Source: Streptomyces camponoticapitis (GTDB lineage: Bacteria > Actinomycetota > Actinomycetes > Streptomycetales > Streptomycetaceae). Taken from it: a stretch of DNA of 64,000 nt. A program made the position numbers and the translations under genes. The notes under the pieces were generated by a model that was not told the DNA's origin, did no database searches, and was given only the letters and a program-made list of their open reading frames with translations. Positions 1 through 9,605 of the stretch are shown piece after piece. Position 1 is the stretch's first letter. The number at the start of each line of letters is the position of its first letter. The stretch spans positions 216,770 to 280,769 of the forward strand of contig NZ_BMMV01000003.1 of the NCBI RefSeq assembly GCF_014646115.1. Reading direction: 5' to 3'.

Positions 1-1021
1 AGCGGTTGACCAGGCCGGTCATCGCCGCGCGGAAGCCCTCCTCGTGCGTACCGCCCTCATGCGTGTGGATCGTGTTCGCGAAGGAGTACACCCCCTCGCT
101 GTACTGCGAGTTCCACTGCATCGCGATCTCCACCGAGAGCATCCGCTCCTTGTCCTCGGCATCGATGTCGATGACCGTGGGGTGGATCAGCTCGCCCTTG
201 CGGGAGTTGAGGTACTTCACGAAGTCGACGATGCCGCCCTCGTAGAAGTACGTCACCGTGCGCGCCGGCTCCTCGCCGGCCGCCTCCGCGGCGTCCGTGC
301 CCGCGACGTCGGCGCCCACGACGGCCTTCGCCGACTCGCGCTCGTCGGTCAGCTTCAGGGTCAGGCCCTTGTTGAGGAAGGCCATCTCCTGGAAGCGCCG
401 CGACAGCGTCTCGAAGGAGTACTCCGTCGTCTCGAAGACGTCCGGGTCGGCCCAGAAGGTGACTGTCGTGCCCGACTCGTCCGTCGCCTCGTTGCGCGCC
501 AGCGGCGCCGTGGGCACCCCGAGCTTGTAGTCCTGCGTCCAGCGGTAGCCGTCCGTCTTGACCTCGACGGCGACCTTCGTCGACAGCGCGTTCACGACGG
601 AGACGCCCACGCCGTGCAGACCGCCGGAGACGGAGTAGCCGCCGCCGCCGAACTTGCCGCCCGCGTGCAGCACCGTCAGCACGACCTCGACGGCCGGCTT
701 GCCCTCGGACGGGACGATGCCCACGGGGATGCCACGGCCGTTGTCGACCACGCGTACGCCGCCGTCGGCGAGGATCGTGACGTCGATGGTGTCCGCGTGC
801 CCGGCCAGAGCCTCGTCGACGGAGTTGTCGACGACCTCGGTCACCAGGTGATGAAGGCCACGTTCACCGGTCGAGCCGATGTACATACCGGGACGCTTGC
901 GGACCGCGTCCAGGCCCTCCAGCACCGTGATGGCACTGGCGTTGTACGAGGCCGTTACCTCGCCGTTCTCACCAGTGGCTACGGACGGAGTCTTCTCGTT
1001 GGGGTTGCCGGAATCGGCCAC
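1..1021 (-). CDS. gyrB: DNA gyrase subunit B, N-terminal part (runs off the window)
   Basis: ATPase subunit of the type II topoisomerase that introduces negative supercoils. Reading the minus strand from a GTG at 1021 gives [20 protein letters not shown], followed by the GHKL ATPase features: the [12 protein letters not shown] helix with the Asn/Asp ATP-binding residues, DNGRGIP, and the glycine-rich [20 protein letters not shown] lid. About 340 codons are present and the C-terminal half lies outside the window. An AAAGGG ribosome-binding site lies about 7 bases before the GTG. It is the last gene of the minus-strand run dnaA-dnaN-gnd-recF-dciA-gyrB that is typical of Streptomyces origins. 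Identification is secure. Confidence 0.97.
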   Translation of the reverse strand, partial: MADSGNPNEKTPSVATGENGEVTASYNASAITVLEGLDAVRKRPGMYIGSTGERGLHHLVTEVVDNSVDEALAGHADTIDVTILADGGVRVVDNGRGIPVGIVPSEGKPAVEVVLTVLHAGGKFGGGGYSVSGGLHGVGVSVVNALSTKVAVEVKTDGYRWTQDYKLGVPTAPLARNEATDESGTTVTFWADPDVFETTEYSFETLSRRFQEMAFLNKGLTLKLTDERESAKAVVGADVAGTDAAEAAGEEPARTVTYFYEGGIVDFVKYLNSRKGELIHPTVIDIDAEDKERMLSVEIAMQWNSQYSEGVYSFANTIHTHEGGTHEEGFRAAMTGLVNR

Positions 1022-1629
1022 GAAGCGCCCTTTCTGGCACAGCACAGGCCGTTCTCCGGGCAGGCGGGAGCGGCTGCGTCGTTCGGCTTGCGACAGTGTT
1101 TGACAGTCTTGGTAGGCGAGTCCCGCCGACGAGGCGGGATTCTTCATCAGTCTACCGGTAGCGGCGACCCGAATGGGGGTTTGCCGGTACCTGAGTCCGC
1201 ATGTGCCGCCCTGAACCGGCGGTTGCCGACTCCCCATATTCGGGCAGGGGCTCCAAGAGGCTCACGCGGGCTTTGAGCGCTTCGGGCTGTCAACCTCCGG
1301 CTACCGTGAGGGACAGCTCACACTGCGCAGCCGTACGACGAGGTCACAGCGGCCTCCCCGGCACCCCCGCGGGACACCGGGGAACTGGTGTGAAGTGAGG
1401 CCCGCCGACGGGCTGTTGGGGCCTCCGGGGCCCTCCTGATGGCCCGTCGAAGCGGGTCGGCGAGGCGCCGCGGTCAACCGCGAGGCGGCCCCGTCAGCCG
1501 TACGGGCAGGCGAGTCAGGGGCTTCCGGGGCGGGGCGCACGCCCTGCGCACGGAGCGTGACCGGACAGCCACCGAACGCTCAGGCAGCGGCGTACGCCTC
1601 CGGGAGACGTACGCGAAGGGCCTCCCCGC
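1022..1629. other. gyrB upstream intergenic region, no gene seen
   Basis: A 608-base gap between dciA and gyrB. No reading frame here has both a plausible ribosome-binding site and recognisable protein sequence. By position it should hold the gyrB promoter and the end of the recF-dciA transcript, but I could not identify a convincing -10/-35 pair or a strong terminator. Confidence 0.5.
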
Positions 1630-2187
1630 TCAGCCGTACGTGTCCCCCGGGCCCTTGCTGCCGGGCGCCCGCAGTCCGCCGAAGCGCCGCGGCGGACCGG
1701 CCGGGCCGCGCATCTTGATCACCTTCACCGTGCCGTGCCCCAGGTCCTCGTTCAGCCGGGCCACCAGCCGGGGGGCCAGCAGCCGCAGCTGTGTCGCCCA
1801 CGCCGTGGAGTCGCAGATCACCGTCAGGATCCGCTCGTCCTCCTCGTACCTCTCCGGCACACAGTGCTTGGCCAGGTCGTCGCCCACGATCTGCGGCCAG
1901 CGGCCCATCACACCGCCCACGGCGGCGGGCGTCTCCCAGCCGCGCTCGGTGATCAGCCGGTTGATCGCGGCGCCGAGCGACAGCGGGTCACGGCCGTCGG
2001 CCCCCGAACCGGACCGCAGACCGCCGCCGCGTCTGGCCTGCTTCTTCTGCTGGGCGGCGGCGCCGCGGGCCCGTGCCTGCTCCTTCGCCGCCCGCAGCGC
2101 GACCCGCGCCAGGTCGACGCCCGACGCCTCCGCGGGCGCCGGCGCGGTCGGCTCCGAGGGCCCCTCGCTTCCCTCCGGGCCGCTCAT
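1630..2187 (-). CDS. dciA: DUF721/DciA-family protein, probable replicative helicase loader factor
   Basis: 185-residue protein starting with ATG at 2185-2187, which overlaps the recF stop (ATGA), so the two are translationally coupled. The conserved DUF721 region occupies roughly residues 65-165: the [14 protein letters not shown] segment, the [12 protein letters not shown] strand, the [18 protein letters not shown] core, then a basic Gly/Pro-rich tail. DciA proteins interact with and help deliver the replicative helicase DnaB in bacteria that lack DnaC/DnaI. The partner dnaB lies about 40 kb away in this window. The first 60 residues are low-complexity and Ala/Arg-rich. The family assignment is strong; the loader role is known for relatives and inferred here. 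Confidence 0.88.
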   Translation of the reverse strand: MSGPEGSEGPSEPTAPAPAEASGVDLARVALRAAKEQARARGAAAQQKKQARRGGGLRSGSGADGRDPLSLGAAINRLITERGWETPAAVGGVMGRWPQIVGDDLAKHCVPERYEEDERILTVICDSTAWATQLRLLAPRLVARLNEDLGHGTVKVIKMRGPAGPPRRFGGLRAPGSKGPGDTYG

Positions 2188-3341
2188 GTCCGCTCCACCG
2201 TGCCGTCGGCCACCGTGAACCGCACCCCGGCCAGGACGTCCGGCACGTCGTCGTCCACCGCCGCCGTGACCAGCACCTGCTCGCCGGGCGCCACCAGCTC
2301 CGCCAGCCGCTCCCGGCGCCGCGCGTCCAGCTCCGCGAAGACGTCGTCGAGGACCAGCACCGGCTCGTTGCCCTCGGCGCGCTGCAGGTCGTACGAGGCC
2401 AGCCGCAGCGCCAGCGCGTACGACCAGGACTCGCCGTGGCTCGCGTACCCCTTGGCCGGCAACTGGCCGAGCTTCAGCAGCAGTTCGTCCCGGTGCGGAC
2501 CCACCAGCGTGACCCCCCGCTCGATCTCCTGCTTGCGTGTCCCCGCCAGCGCGGCCATGAGCTGGGCGTACAGCTCCTCGCGTGAACGCGGCGCCTCGGC
2601 GCCCGCCCCGCCGGAAGCGGCGCCCTCGGCGCCGGCCGACGAGGAGCGGTACTCCAGCGCCACCGGCCCGCCACCGGGCGCCAGTTGCTCGTACGCCTTG
2701 TCCGTCAGCGGCTGCAGCGTCTCGATCAGATCCAGCCGCTGCGCCAGCAACTCCGCGCCCACCTGGGCCAGATGCTGGTCCCACACGTCCAGCGTGGAGA
2801 GATCCATCCCGCGCCCGCCGTGCCGCCGCGCCATCGCCGCGGACTTCAGCAGGGTGTTGCGCTGCTTGAGCACCCGGTCGTAGTCCGAGCGCACGCCCGC
2901 CATACGCGGGGAGCGCGCGGTGATCAGCTCGTCGAGGAAGCGGCGGCGCTCACCGGGATCGCCCTTCACCAGCGCCAGATCCTCCGGCGCGAACAGCACC
3001 GTCCGCACTATCCCCAGCACATCACGCGGTCTGACCTGCGAAGACCTGTTGATCCTGGCTCTGTTCGCGCGCCCCGGATTGAGTTCGAGCTCGACCAGCT
3101 GCGAGCGCTCCCCCTGGGTCACGGCGGCCCGGATCACCGCGCGCTCGGCGCCCATCCGCACCAGCGGCGTGTCCGAGGAGACCCGGTGGCTGCCGAGCGA
3201 GGCGAGATAGCCGACCGCCTCGACCAGATTGGTCTTCCCCTGTCCGTTGGCCCCCACGAACGCGGTGACGCCCGGATCGAGCGGCACCTCGATCCGGGCG
3301 TACGAACGGAAGTCGGCCAGCGAGAGATGCGTGACGTGCAT
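2184..3341 (-). CDS. recF: DNA replication and repair protein RecF
   Basis: 385-residue SMC-like ATPase that binds gapped DNA and helps load RecA. It begins [19 protein letters not shown]. It has a Walker A motif GANGQGKTN at residues 30-38, an ABC-type signature around [15 protein letters not shown], and a Walker B motif [12 protein letters not shown] followed by the D-loop. The length is usual for actinobacterial RecF, with an Ala/Gly-rich insert near residues 225-240. The ATG is at 3339-3341. The gene overlaps dciA by 4 bases and lies 51 bases downstream of gnd. Confidence 0.96.
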   Translation of the reverse strand: MHVTHLSLADFRSYARIEVPLDPGVTAFVGANGQGKTNLVEAVGYLASLGSHRVSSDTPLVRMGAERAVIRAAVTQGERSQLVELELNPGRANRARINRSSQVRPRDVLGIVRTVLFAPEDLALVKGDPGERRRFLDELITARSPRMAGVRSDYDRVLKQRNTLLKSAAMARRHGGRGMDLSTLDVWDQHLAQVGAELLAQRLDLIETLQPLTDKAYEQLAPGGGPVALEYRSSSAGAEGAASGGAGAEAPRSREELYAQLMAALAGTRKQEIERGVTLVGPHRDELLLKLGQLPAKGYASHGESWSYALALRLASYDLQRAEGNEPVLVLDDVFAELDARRRERLAELVAPGEQVLVTAAVDDDVPDVLAGVRFTVADGTVERT

Positions 3342-3392
3342 GGGCTTACGCCGACCTCCCCGGTTCTCCGCGCCGCCCGCGAGGGCGGAGGA

Positions 3393-4346
3393 CTACTTCT
3401 TGTTCTTGGAACCCTTGGGGTCCTTGGGATTCGCCGGCTTGGGCTTGCCGGGCTTGCCCGGCGTGCTCTCGTCCGCCTGCTCGACCGCGTGGCCACCGAA
3501 CTGGTTGCGCAGCGCGGCGACCATCTTCATCTGCGGTGAGTCGTCCTGCCGCGACGCGAACCGGGCGAACAGCGACGCCGTGATCGCGGGCAGCGGCACC
3601 GCGTTGTCGATGGCCGCCTCGACCGTCCACCGGCCCTCGCCGGAGTCATCGGCGTAACCCCGCAGCCCGGCCAGGTGCTCGTCGCCGTCGAGCGCGTTGA
3701 CCGCCAGGTCCAGCAGCCAGGAACGGATGACCGTGCCGTCCTGCCAGGAGCGGAAGATCTCGCGTACGTCGGTGACCGAGTCGACCTTCTCCAGCAGCTC
3801 CCAGCCCTCGGCGTAGGCCTGCATCATGGCGTACTCGATGCCGTTGTGGACCATCTTCGCGAAGTGGCCGGCGCCGACCTTGCCCGCGTGGACCGCGCCC
3901 TTGTCGCCCGCGGGCTTGAGGGCGTCGAAGATCGGCTGGACCTTCGCGACGTTCTCCGCCTTGCCGCCGTACATCAGCGCGTAGCCGTTCTGGAGGCCCC
4001 AGACGCCGCCCGAGACACCGCAGTCGACGAAGCCGACGCCCTTGATGCCGAGCTCCACCGCGTGCTTCTCGTCGTCCGTCCAGCGGGAGTTGCCACCGTC
4101 CACGACCACGTCGCCGGGGGACAGCAGGCCCGCCAGCTCGTCGATCGTCGACTGCGTCGCCGCACCCGAGGGGACCATCACCCAGACGACCCGGGGAGCC
4201 TTGAGCCTGCTCACCAGCTCTTCGAGGCTGTGGACGTCCGCGACGTCCGCGTTGCGGTCGTATCCGATGACGGTGTGGCCTGCGCGGCGAATGCGCTCGC
4301 GCATGTTGCCGCCCATCTTGCCGAGGCCGACGAGACCGAGCTCCAT
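3393..4346 (-). CDS. gnd: 6-phosphogluconate dehydrogenase, decarboxylating (short-chain type)
   Basis: 317-residue NAD(P)-binding enzyme of the pentose phosphate pathway, oxidising 6-phosphogluconate to ribulose 5-phosphate. The N-terminal Rossmann motif is GLVGLGKMGGNM. The substrate-binding stretch VVDGGNSRWTDD and the SGGVWGLQNGYALMYGG segment follow, and the catalytic Lys/Asn region is GHFAKMVHNGIEYAMMQAYAEG. It belongs to the approximately 300-residue class rather than the 470-residue class. An unusual basic tail of about 25 residues, rich in Pro and Lys, ends it. Ribosome-binding site AAGGAA lies upstream of the ATG at 4346. The metabolic gene sits between recF and dnaN, as in other Streptomyces. 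Confidence 0.93.
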   Translation of the reverse strand: MELGLVGLGKMGGNMRERIRRAGHTVIGYDRNADVADVHSLEELVSRLKAPRVVWVMVPSGAATQSTIDELAGLLSPGDVVVDGGNSRWTDDEKHAVELGIKGVGFVDCGVSGGVWGLQNGYALMYGGKAENVAKVQPIFDALKPAGDKGAVHAGKVGAGHFAKMVHNGIEYAMMQAYAEGWELLEKVDSVTDVREIFRSWQDGTVIRSWLLDLAVNALDGDEHLAGLRGYADDSGEGRWTVEAAIDNAVPLPAITASLFARFASRQDDSPQMKMVAALRNQFGGHAVEQADESTPGKPGKPKPANPKDPKGSKNKK

Positions 4347-4506
4347 CAGTGGTTCCTTAAGCGTTGAGCCGACAGTCGTTCAGGCGCGGGGCGGACGGCG
4401 ACAGTGCCGCGGGCCCCGGCCCGAGCCTACGCCGGGCCTGGTGGGACGGCCTGGCGACACCGCCCCGACCGCCGGTGGTGACACCCGGCGGCCCGCGCGG
4501 GAGCGG

Positions 4507-5637
4507 TCAGCCCGACAGCCGCACCGGCATGATCAGGTACTTGTACGCGTCGTCGGCCTCGGCGTCCAGCGCCGGCTTCCCACTGAGGAGCGCCGGCTTG
4601 GTGGAGGTCGTGAAGGAGAGCTGCGCGACGGGCGAGTCGATGGCGCTGAGGCCGTCGAGCAGGAACGTCGGGTTGAACGCGATCGAGATGTCGTCGCCGT
4701 CGAGCTTGGCGTCGACCCTCTCCACAGCCTGTGCGTCGTCGCTGGAACCGGCTTCGAGGATGAGCACACCCTGCTCGAAGCTGAGCCGCACCGGGGTGTT
4801 GCGCTCGGCGACCAGCGCCACGCGCTTGACGGCCTCGACGAACGGCGCGGTCTCGATCACCGCGATCGAGTTGAACTCCGTCGGGAACAGCGTGCGGTAC
4901 TTCGGGAGGTCGCCCTCCAGGAGCCGGGTGGTCGTCCTGCGGCCCGCGCCCTCGAAACCGATCAGACCCTCGCCCGCACCGGAGCCGGAGAGCGCCAGGG
5001 TGACCGTGTCGCCGCTGGTGAGGGCCTTGGCGGTGTCCAGCAGCGTCTTGGCGGGCACCAGGGCGACCGCGGAGATGTCGGAGACCTCGGGCTTCCACAG
5101 GAAGTCGCGGACGGCGAAGCGGTAGCGGTCGGTCGAGGCCAGGGTGACCGTGTCGCCCTCGATCTCGATCCGTACGCCGGTGAGCACCGGGAGCGTGTCG
5201 TCACGGCCCGCCGCGATGGCCACCTGGGCGGCGGCGGAGGCGAAGACCTCACCGGGGACGGTGCCGGTGGCGGTCGGCATCTGCGGCAGCGCCGGGTACT
5301 CGTCCACAGGCAGTGTGTGCAGGGTGAACCGCGAGGAGCCACAGACCACCGTCGCCCGTACACCGTCTGTGGAAATCTCCACCGGCCGGTTGGGGAGGGC
5401 CCGGCAGATGTCGGCGAGCAGCCGGCCGGAGACGAGGACGGTGCCGTCCTCCTCGACCTCGGCGTCCACCGAGACCCGGGCCGAGACCTCGTAGTCGAAG
5501 CTGGAGAAGCTCAGCGCGCCTTCCTCGGCCTTCAGCAGAAGGCCCGCAAGAACGGGCGCCGGCGGACGGGCCGGGAGGCTACGGGCCACCCAGGCCACCG
5601 CCTCCGCCAGTACATCGCGCTCCACCCGGATCTTCAC
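4507..5637 (-). CDS. dnaN: DNA polymerase III beta sliding clamp
   Basis: 376-residue processivity clamp. I chose the GTG at 5635-5637 (MKIRVERDVLAEAVAWVARS) because a perfect AGGAGG lies 8 bases upstream. Upstream in-frame ATGs (for example at 5694) have no comparable ribosome-binding site. The three repeated clamp domains are visible, with the characteristic FNPTFLLDGL stretch and the C-terminal IMPVRL ending (IMPVRLSG) that contacts partner proteins. It lies directly downstream of oriC, transcribed away from it. Confidence 0.96.
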   Translation of the reverse strand: MKIRVERDVLAEAVAWVARSLPARPPAPVLAGLLLKAEEGALSFSSFDYEVSARVSVDAEVEEDGTVLVSGRLLADICRALPNRPVEISTDGVRATVVCGSSRFTLHTLPVDEYPALPQMPTATGTVPGEVFASAAAQVAIAAGRDDTLPVLTGVRIEIEGDTVTLASTDRYRFAVRDFLWKPEVSDISAVALVPAKTLLDTAKALTSGDTVTLALSGSGAGEGLIGFEGAGRRTTTRLLEGDLPKYRTLFPTEFNSIAVIETAPFVEAVKRVALVAERNTPVRLSFEQGVLILEAGSSDDAQAVERVDAKLDGDDISIAFNPTFLLDGLSAIDSPVAQLSFTTSTKPALLSGKPALDAEADDAYKYLIMPVRLSG

Positions 5638-5879
5638 CGGAACCGCCTCCTGCTGTTGCTGACTCGTCCTGCCGGCCTTCTTCGTCATCGGCATGGGCTC
5701 ACTCCGCCGTGGGCAGGGTGAGGTTGCCGGGGAACAGTCTGACCTACGGCACCGACACTCGGTGCTGCTCGGGGTCAAGTCGAGACAACCCGGCGGGAGC
5801 GGTCCGGCGCCGAGTTGTGCACAGCACCCACTTCGAAGCGGATTCCCAGGTAACTCTAGGTGTTAGTAGTAGTAGGGCC

Positions 5880-6390
5880 TGTGGATTCCGTGGATAACGT
5901 CGTTTTCGCAGGTCAAGCCCACTTTTTTGTCCACCGGTCCTGTGGGCGCCGCCGGTGGACAACCCCGTCGTTCTGTGGACGGCCGAAAGTTCTGCACAAC
6001 CGGTGCACAGGGCACCCCTACTTCTCCCCAGGGTCGTCCCCAGCTTTTCCGACGTTCCCCACAGGCCCCGAGGCAACCTCGGTGTGACGCCTTTCACTCG
6101 ACTCGGTGAACAGTCGTGTTCCGTTGCCGAACAGTGGACAGCGATGTGGAGAAGCGGGCCGAAGCTGTGGGCAACGGCCCGTTGCCTGTGGGCCGCCGGT
6201 GGACAACGGGACTCGGTGCCTGTGGGCGAAAAAACTGTCCACAGCCTGTGGAGGAAAGTTGGCCACAAATCCCCAGGGGTCTGACCAGGCATGATCCACT
6301 TCCGGTCGGCCGGCCTGTGGACGCAGTCTGGACAACTTATCGATCCCCAGGGTGTGGACGGGAGATCGGGCCGCTTTCTGTGGAGAAGCC
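5880..6390. other. oriC: Chromosomal replication origin oriC (DnaA-box clusters)
   Basis: The 897-base gap between dnaN and dnaA holds no credible gene but many 9-mers matching TTGTCCACA at 7-8 of 9 positions, in both orientations. Examples with one mismatch: 5927-5935, 5954-5962, 6145-6153, 6166-6174, 6198-6206, 6235-6243, 6259-6267, 6327-6335, 6379-6387. Weaker ones: 5889, 5974, 6133, 6221, 6247, 6316, 6353. They fall in two groups around 5.89-5.98 and 6.13-6.39 kb, as described for Streptomyces origins. There is no obvious long AT-rich unwinding region, only short A/T runs near 5921-5930 and 6229-6235. Placement between dnaA and dnaN makes the call firm; exact limits are approximate. Confidence 0.93.
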
Positions 6391-6462
6391 ACCTGCGGCG
6401 ACCCGTATTCGAACAGCGGTTGAGCGCGTGTCATGCACCGGCGGCCCTCCGGACATGACGAA

Positions 6463-6492
6463 GGGCGCCCCGGGAGGTGTCCCGGAGCGCCC
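6463..6492 (-). terminator. dnaA rho-independent-type terminator
   Basis: A 13-base stem (6463-6475 with 6480-6492, one mismatch) closes a 4-base GGTG loop about 40 bases beyond the dnaA stop codon. It separates dnaA transcription from the DnaA-box array. As usual in Streptomyces there is little of a U-tract. Confidence 0.75.
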
Positions 6493-6534
6493 TTGAACGC
6501 CCTGGAGCCGGCCGCGGGCGCGCGGCCGGTCCGG

Positions 6535-8352
6535 TCAGCCGTTCTTGATGCGGTTGGTGAGTTCGGTGACCTGGTTGTAGATCGAGCGCCGCTCGGCCAT
6601 CAGCGCGCGGATCTTCCGGTCGGCGTGCATCACGGTCGTGTGGTCGCGGTTGCCGAACTGCGCGCCGATCTTGGGCAGCGACAGATCCGTCAGCTCACGG
6701 CAGAGGTACATCGCGATCTGCCGCGCGGTCACCAGCACCCGGCTGCGGGACGAGCCGCAGAGGTCCTCCACGGTCAGCCCGAAGTAGTCGGCCGTCGCCG
6801 CCATGATGGCGCCCGCGGTGATGTCGGGGGCCAGGTCCTCGCCCCCGGGGATCAGGTCCTTGAGCACGATCTCGGTCAGCCCGAGATCCACCGGCTGCCG
6901 GTTGAGCGAGGCGAACGCCGTCACCCGGATCAGCGCGCCCTCCAGCTCGCGGATGTTGCGCGAGATCCGCGAGGCGATGAACTCCAGCACCTCGGGCGGT
7001 GCGTTCAGCTGCTCCTGCACGGCCTTCTTGCGGAGGATGGCGATCCGCGTCTCCAGCTCCGGCGGCTGTACGTCGGTCGTCAGCCCCCACTCGAAGCGGT
7101 TGCGCAGCCGGTCCTCCAGCGTGATCAGCTGCTTCGGCGGCCGGTCCGAGGAGAGCACGATCTGCTTGTTCGCGTTGTGGAGCGTGTTGAAGGTGTGGAA
7201 GAACTCCTCCTGCGTCGACTCCTTGCTCGCCAGGAACTGGATGTCGTCGACGAGCAGGATGTCGACGTCGCGGTACCGCTTGCGGAAGGTGTCGCCCTTG
7301 CCGTCACGGATGGAGTTGATGAACTCGTTGGTGAACTCCTCCGAGCTCACGTACCGCACCCGCGTACCGGGATAGAGGCTGCGCGCGTAGTGCCCGATGG
7401 CGTGCAGCAGGTGCGTCTTGCCGAGTCCGGACTCGCCGTAGATGAAGAGCGGGTTGTACGCCTTGGCCGGCGCCTCCGCGACGGCGACGGCAGCCGCGTG
7501 CGCGAACCGGTTGGACGCCCCGATGACAAAGGTGTCGAAGAGGTACTTGGGGTTGAGGCGCGCGTGCGGCTCCCCCGGCCCCGGCGGCGGCGAGGCCTGG
7601 GCGCCGAGCGGCCCGGTCGCCCCGCCCCGGCCGCCGTGCCGGGACTGCTGCGGGTCCAGGTCGTGCCGCTCCGGGCGCTGCTGGTCGTAGGACCGGCCCT
7701 CGGGCGACTGCGGCGGCCGGTAGTCGTGCTGCGGCTGCTGCGGCCTCCCGCTCGCGTACGGGTCGCGGTCCTGGAAACCGAGCCGCTGCTGCTGCCAGGA
7801 GAGGTCCTCCTGGGTACGGGGCCAGGAGCCGGGGTCGGGGCGCTGCTGCTGGTAGTCGGGGTAGGCGGGGCGTGCCGTCGGCATGCCGTCGTCGTCGGAG
7901 GAGCGGCGGCCGTACGGGTGGTAGCCGCCGTCGGGGCGCATGTCGTCGTGCCGGGAGTCGTCCGGCCGCATGTCGTCGTGGCGCATGTCGTCGTGGCGCG
8001 GACCGCGCGGGTCGCGGCCGTCGTCGTGCTGCGCGTTCTGGTAGCGGTTCTGCTGCGGTGGCAGCGGGAGGGGATCGCCGGCCGAGTCGTCGACGGTGAT
8101 CGCGATCCGGATCGGCCGGCCGCACTCGCGGCTCAGGGTCTCGCTGATGAGCGGGGCGAGGCGGCCTTCGAGCACGCGCTTGCCCCACTCGTTGGGCACG
8201 GCCAGCAGTGCGGTGTCGGCGACCAGGGCGAGCGGCTGACAGCGCTCGATCCACTGTTTGTCCTTGGGCTCGACTCCCTGCTGGCCCTCCCTGAGGAGCT
8301 GCTCCAGCACTCGTGGCCACACTGCGGCAAGATCGGCAGGTACATCAGCCAC
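6535..8352 (-). CDS. dnaA: Chromosomal replication initiator DnaA
   Basis: 605-residue AAA+ initiator. Domain I is residues 1 to about 85. A very long hydrophilic domain II follows (about residues 86-265), containing tandem RHDDM-type repeats and Gln/Pro/Gly-rich sequence. The AAA+ domain starts at [13 protein letters not shown], with Walker [10 protein letters not shown] near residue 306 and Walker [11 protein letters not shown]. The C-terminal domain IV carries the DnaA signature near [15 protein letters not shown]. The enlarged domain II is typical of Streptomyces. The gene is transcribed toward oriC, and two DnaA boxes lie in its promoter region. Confidence 0.97.
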   Translation of the reverse strand: MADVPADLAAVWPRVLEQLLREGQQGVEPKDKQWIERCQPLALVADTALLAVPNEWGKRVLEGRLAPLISETLSRECGRPIRIAITVDDSAGDPLPLPPQQNRYQNAQHDDGRDPRGPRHDDMRHDDMRPDDSRHDDMRPDGGYHPYGRRSSDDDGMPTARPAYPDYQQQRPDPGSWPRTQEDLSWQQQRLGFQDRDPYASGRPQQPQHDYRPPQSPEGRSYDQQRPERHDLDPQQSRHGGRGGATGPLGAQASPPPGPGEPHARLNPKYLFDTFVIGASNRFAHAAAVAVAEAPAKAYNPLFIYGESGLGKTHLLHAIGHYARSLYPGTRVRYVSSEEFTNEFINSIRDGKGDTFRKRYRDVDILLVDDIQFLASKESTQEEFFHTFNTLHNANKQIVLSSDRPPKQLITLEDRLRNRFEWGLTTDVQPPELETRIAILRKKAVQEQLNAPPEVLEFIASRISRNIRELEGALIRVTAFASLNRQPVDLGLTEIVLKDLIPGGEDLAPDITAGAIMAATADYFGLTVEDLCGSSRSRVLVTARQIAMYLCRELTDLSLPKIGAQFGNRDHTTVMHADRKIRALMAERRSIYNQVTELTNRIKNG

Positions 8353-8471
8353 AGGGCACGCTCTCTCGCAGGTCCCACGAATATGTGGTTCTCGGGACGG
8401 GGTGGGAAGACCGGCGGAAAAGAATCCGGAGTTCGGCCACGGTAGTCAGGGCACCCACGCGGTTCAAGTTG

Positions 8472-8492
8472 TTGTCCACAGGCTGTGCATAA
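8472..8492. promoter_or_regulatory. DnaA boxes in the dnaA/rpmH divergent promoter region
   Basis: A perfect TTGTCCACA at 8472-8480 and TGTGCATAA at 8484-8492 (TTATGCACA on the other strand) lie 120-140 bases upstream of dnaA. Such paired boxes suggest autoregulation of dnaA. The rest of the 360-base gap (8353-8712) contains no gene and must also carry the rpmH promoter. Confidence 0.75.
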
Positions 8493-8712
8493 TGGAACGT
8501 GGCAACTGGCTGGTTTGACCGTATGGCGTAGCCGCGCGTACCGTGACCAGGTCGAGTTGTCGATGGCTGCTGCCGCCTGCCTCCGATGGGCAAGGATCAC
8601 GATCCGTGGTTGTGAAGCGGTGCACTCGGGCGTTGTCGCGAGCTACTCGTGGGCGCACGGTGACAGCCAGGCGATGTCCCGCCCTTCCAATCATCATTTC
8701 TGGAGCCCTCGA

Positions 8713-8850
8713 GTGAGCAAGCGCACCTTCCAGCCGAACAACCGTCGTCGTGCCAAGACCCACGGCTTCCGGCTCCGTATGCGCACCCGTGCCGGCCGCG
8801 CGATTCTCGCGAACCGCCGTGGCAAGGGTCGCGCCAACCTGTCCGCCTGA
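8713..8850 (+). CDS. rpmH: 50S ribosomal protein L34
   Basis: 45-residue very basic ribosomal protein, [20 protein letters not shown] at the start and the [17 protein letters not shown] signature after it. The start is GTG at 8713 with a TGGAG ribosome-binding site 7 bases upstream. The family is 44-47 residues long, so the gene is complete. It heads the plus-strand operon rpmH-rnpA-yidD-yidC-jag, divergent from dnaA. Confidence 0.97.
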   Translation: MSKRTFQPNNRRRAKTHGFRLRMRTRAGRAILANRRGKGRANLSA

Positions 8851-8868
8851 TCGCCACCAGGTTATGAC

Positions 8869-9240
8869 GTGCTGCCTACCGAGAATCGGCTGAGGCGGCG
8901 CGAGGATTTCGCGACCGCGGTACGCCGGGGACGCCGGGCCGGACGCCCGCTTCTTGTCGTACATCTACGTAGCGGTACTACGGGCCCGCACGCGCCGGGG
9001 GAGAGCGATCCCCCGACGCGGGCGGGTTTCGTCGTAAGCAAAGCCGTGGGCGGGGCCGTCGTACGGACCCGGGTGAAGCGCAAGCTACGTCACCTCATAC
9101 GGGATCGGCTGTCCCGGCTGGCCCCCGGTAGCCTGGTTGTCGTACGTGCGCTGCCCGGTGCGGGCGACGCCGACCATGCACAGCTGGCCCGAGACCTGGA
9201 TGCCGCCCTTGAGCGGCTGCTGGGAGGGGGCGCGCGATGA
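8869..9240 (+). CDS. rnpA: Ribonuclease P protein component
   Basis: 123-residue basic protein subunit of RNase P, which assists the catalytic RNA in trimming tRNA 5' leaders. It starts with GTG at 8869 ([20 protein letters not shown]). The conserved RNA-binding stretch is present as [19 protein letters not shown], a local form of the RNR motif. A short insert ([15 protein letters not shown]) lengthens the N-terminal domain. Its TGA overlaps the yidD ATG by four bases. Confidence 0.95.
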   Translation: MLPTENRLRRREDFATAVRRGRRAGRPLLVVHLRSGTTGPHAPGESDPPTRAGFVVSKAVGGAVVRTRVKRKLRHLIRDRLSRLAPGSLVVVRALPGAGDADHAQLARDLDAALERLLGGGAR

Positions 9241-9602
9241 AGTACCCGCTACTGGCTCTGATCAAGCTGTACCAGTGGACGATCAGCCCTCTGCTCGGGC
9301 CCGTCTGCCGGTACTACCCGTCGTGTTCCCACTACGGCTACACGGCCATCGACCGCCATGGCGCGATCAAGGGGACCGGTCTGACGGCCTGGCGCATTCT
9401 GCGGTGCAACCCGTGGTCGCCGGGCGGTGTGGACCATGTTCCCCCACGCAAGCGCCCGCGGTGGCATGAACTGCTGCGCAACGCGTGGCGCGGCACCAAG
9501 GGCGGGCAATCCGCCGCCGGCGTGCCTTCCGGGGGTTCGGCCTCGGCCCCCGAAACCCCGAGTCCGGCCGCAGAGACCTCGTCCAATGCTCAAGGAGCTT
9601 GA
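9237..9602 (+). CDS. yidD: Membrane protein insertion efficiency factor YidD
   Basis: 121-residue member of the YidD/DUF37 family. It shows the conserved core [17 protein letters not shown], then [20 protein letters not shown] and GGVDHVPP. The three conserved cysteines (in [10 protein letters not shown] and RCNPW) are present. A Ser/Ala/Pro-rich tail of about 35 residues extends past the usual end. Overlap with rnpA and the 3-base gap to yidC indicate one operon. It is thought to sit at the inner face of the membrane and aid YidC-dependent insertion. Confidence 0.95.
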   Translation: MKYPLLALIKLYQWTISPLLGPVCRYYPSCSHYGYTAIDRHGAIKGTGLTAWRILRCNPWSPGGVDHVPPRKRPRWHELLRNAWRGTKGGQSAAGVPSGGSASAPETPSPAAETSSNAQGA

Positions 9603-9605
9603 TTA

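Noticed and set aside
6433..8445. A 670-codon open frame on the plus strand opposite dnaA
   Set aside because: It mirrors the GC-rich third-codon positions of dnaA, has no family resemblance and is composed of Arg/Val/Leu-rich shadow sequence.
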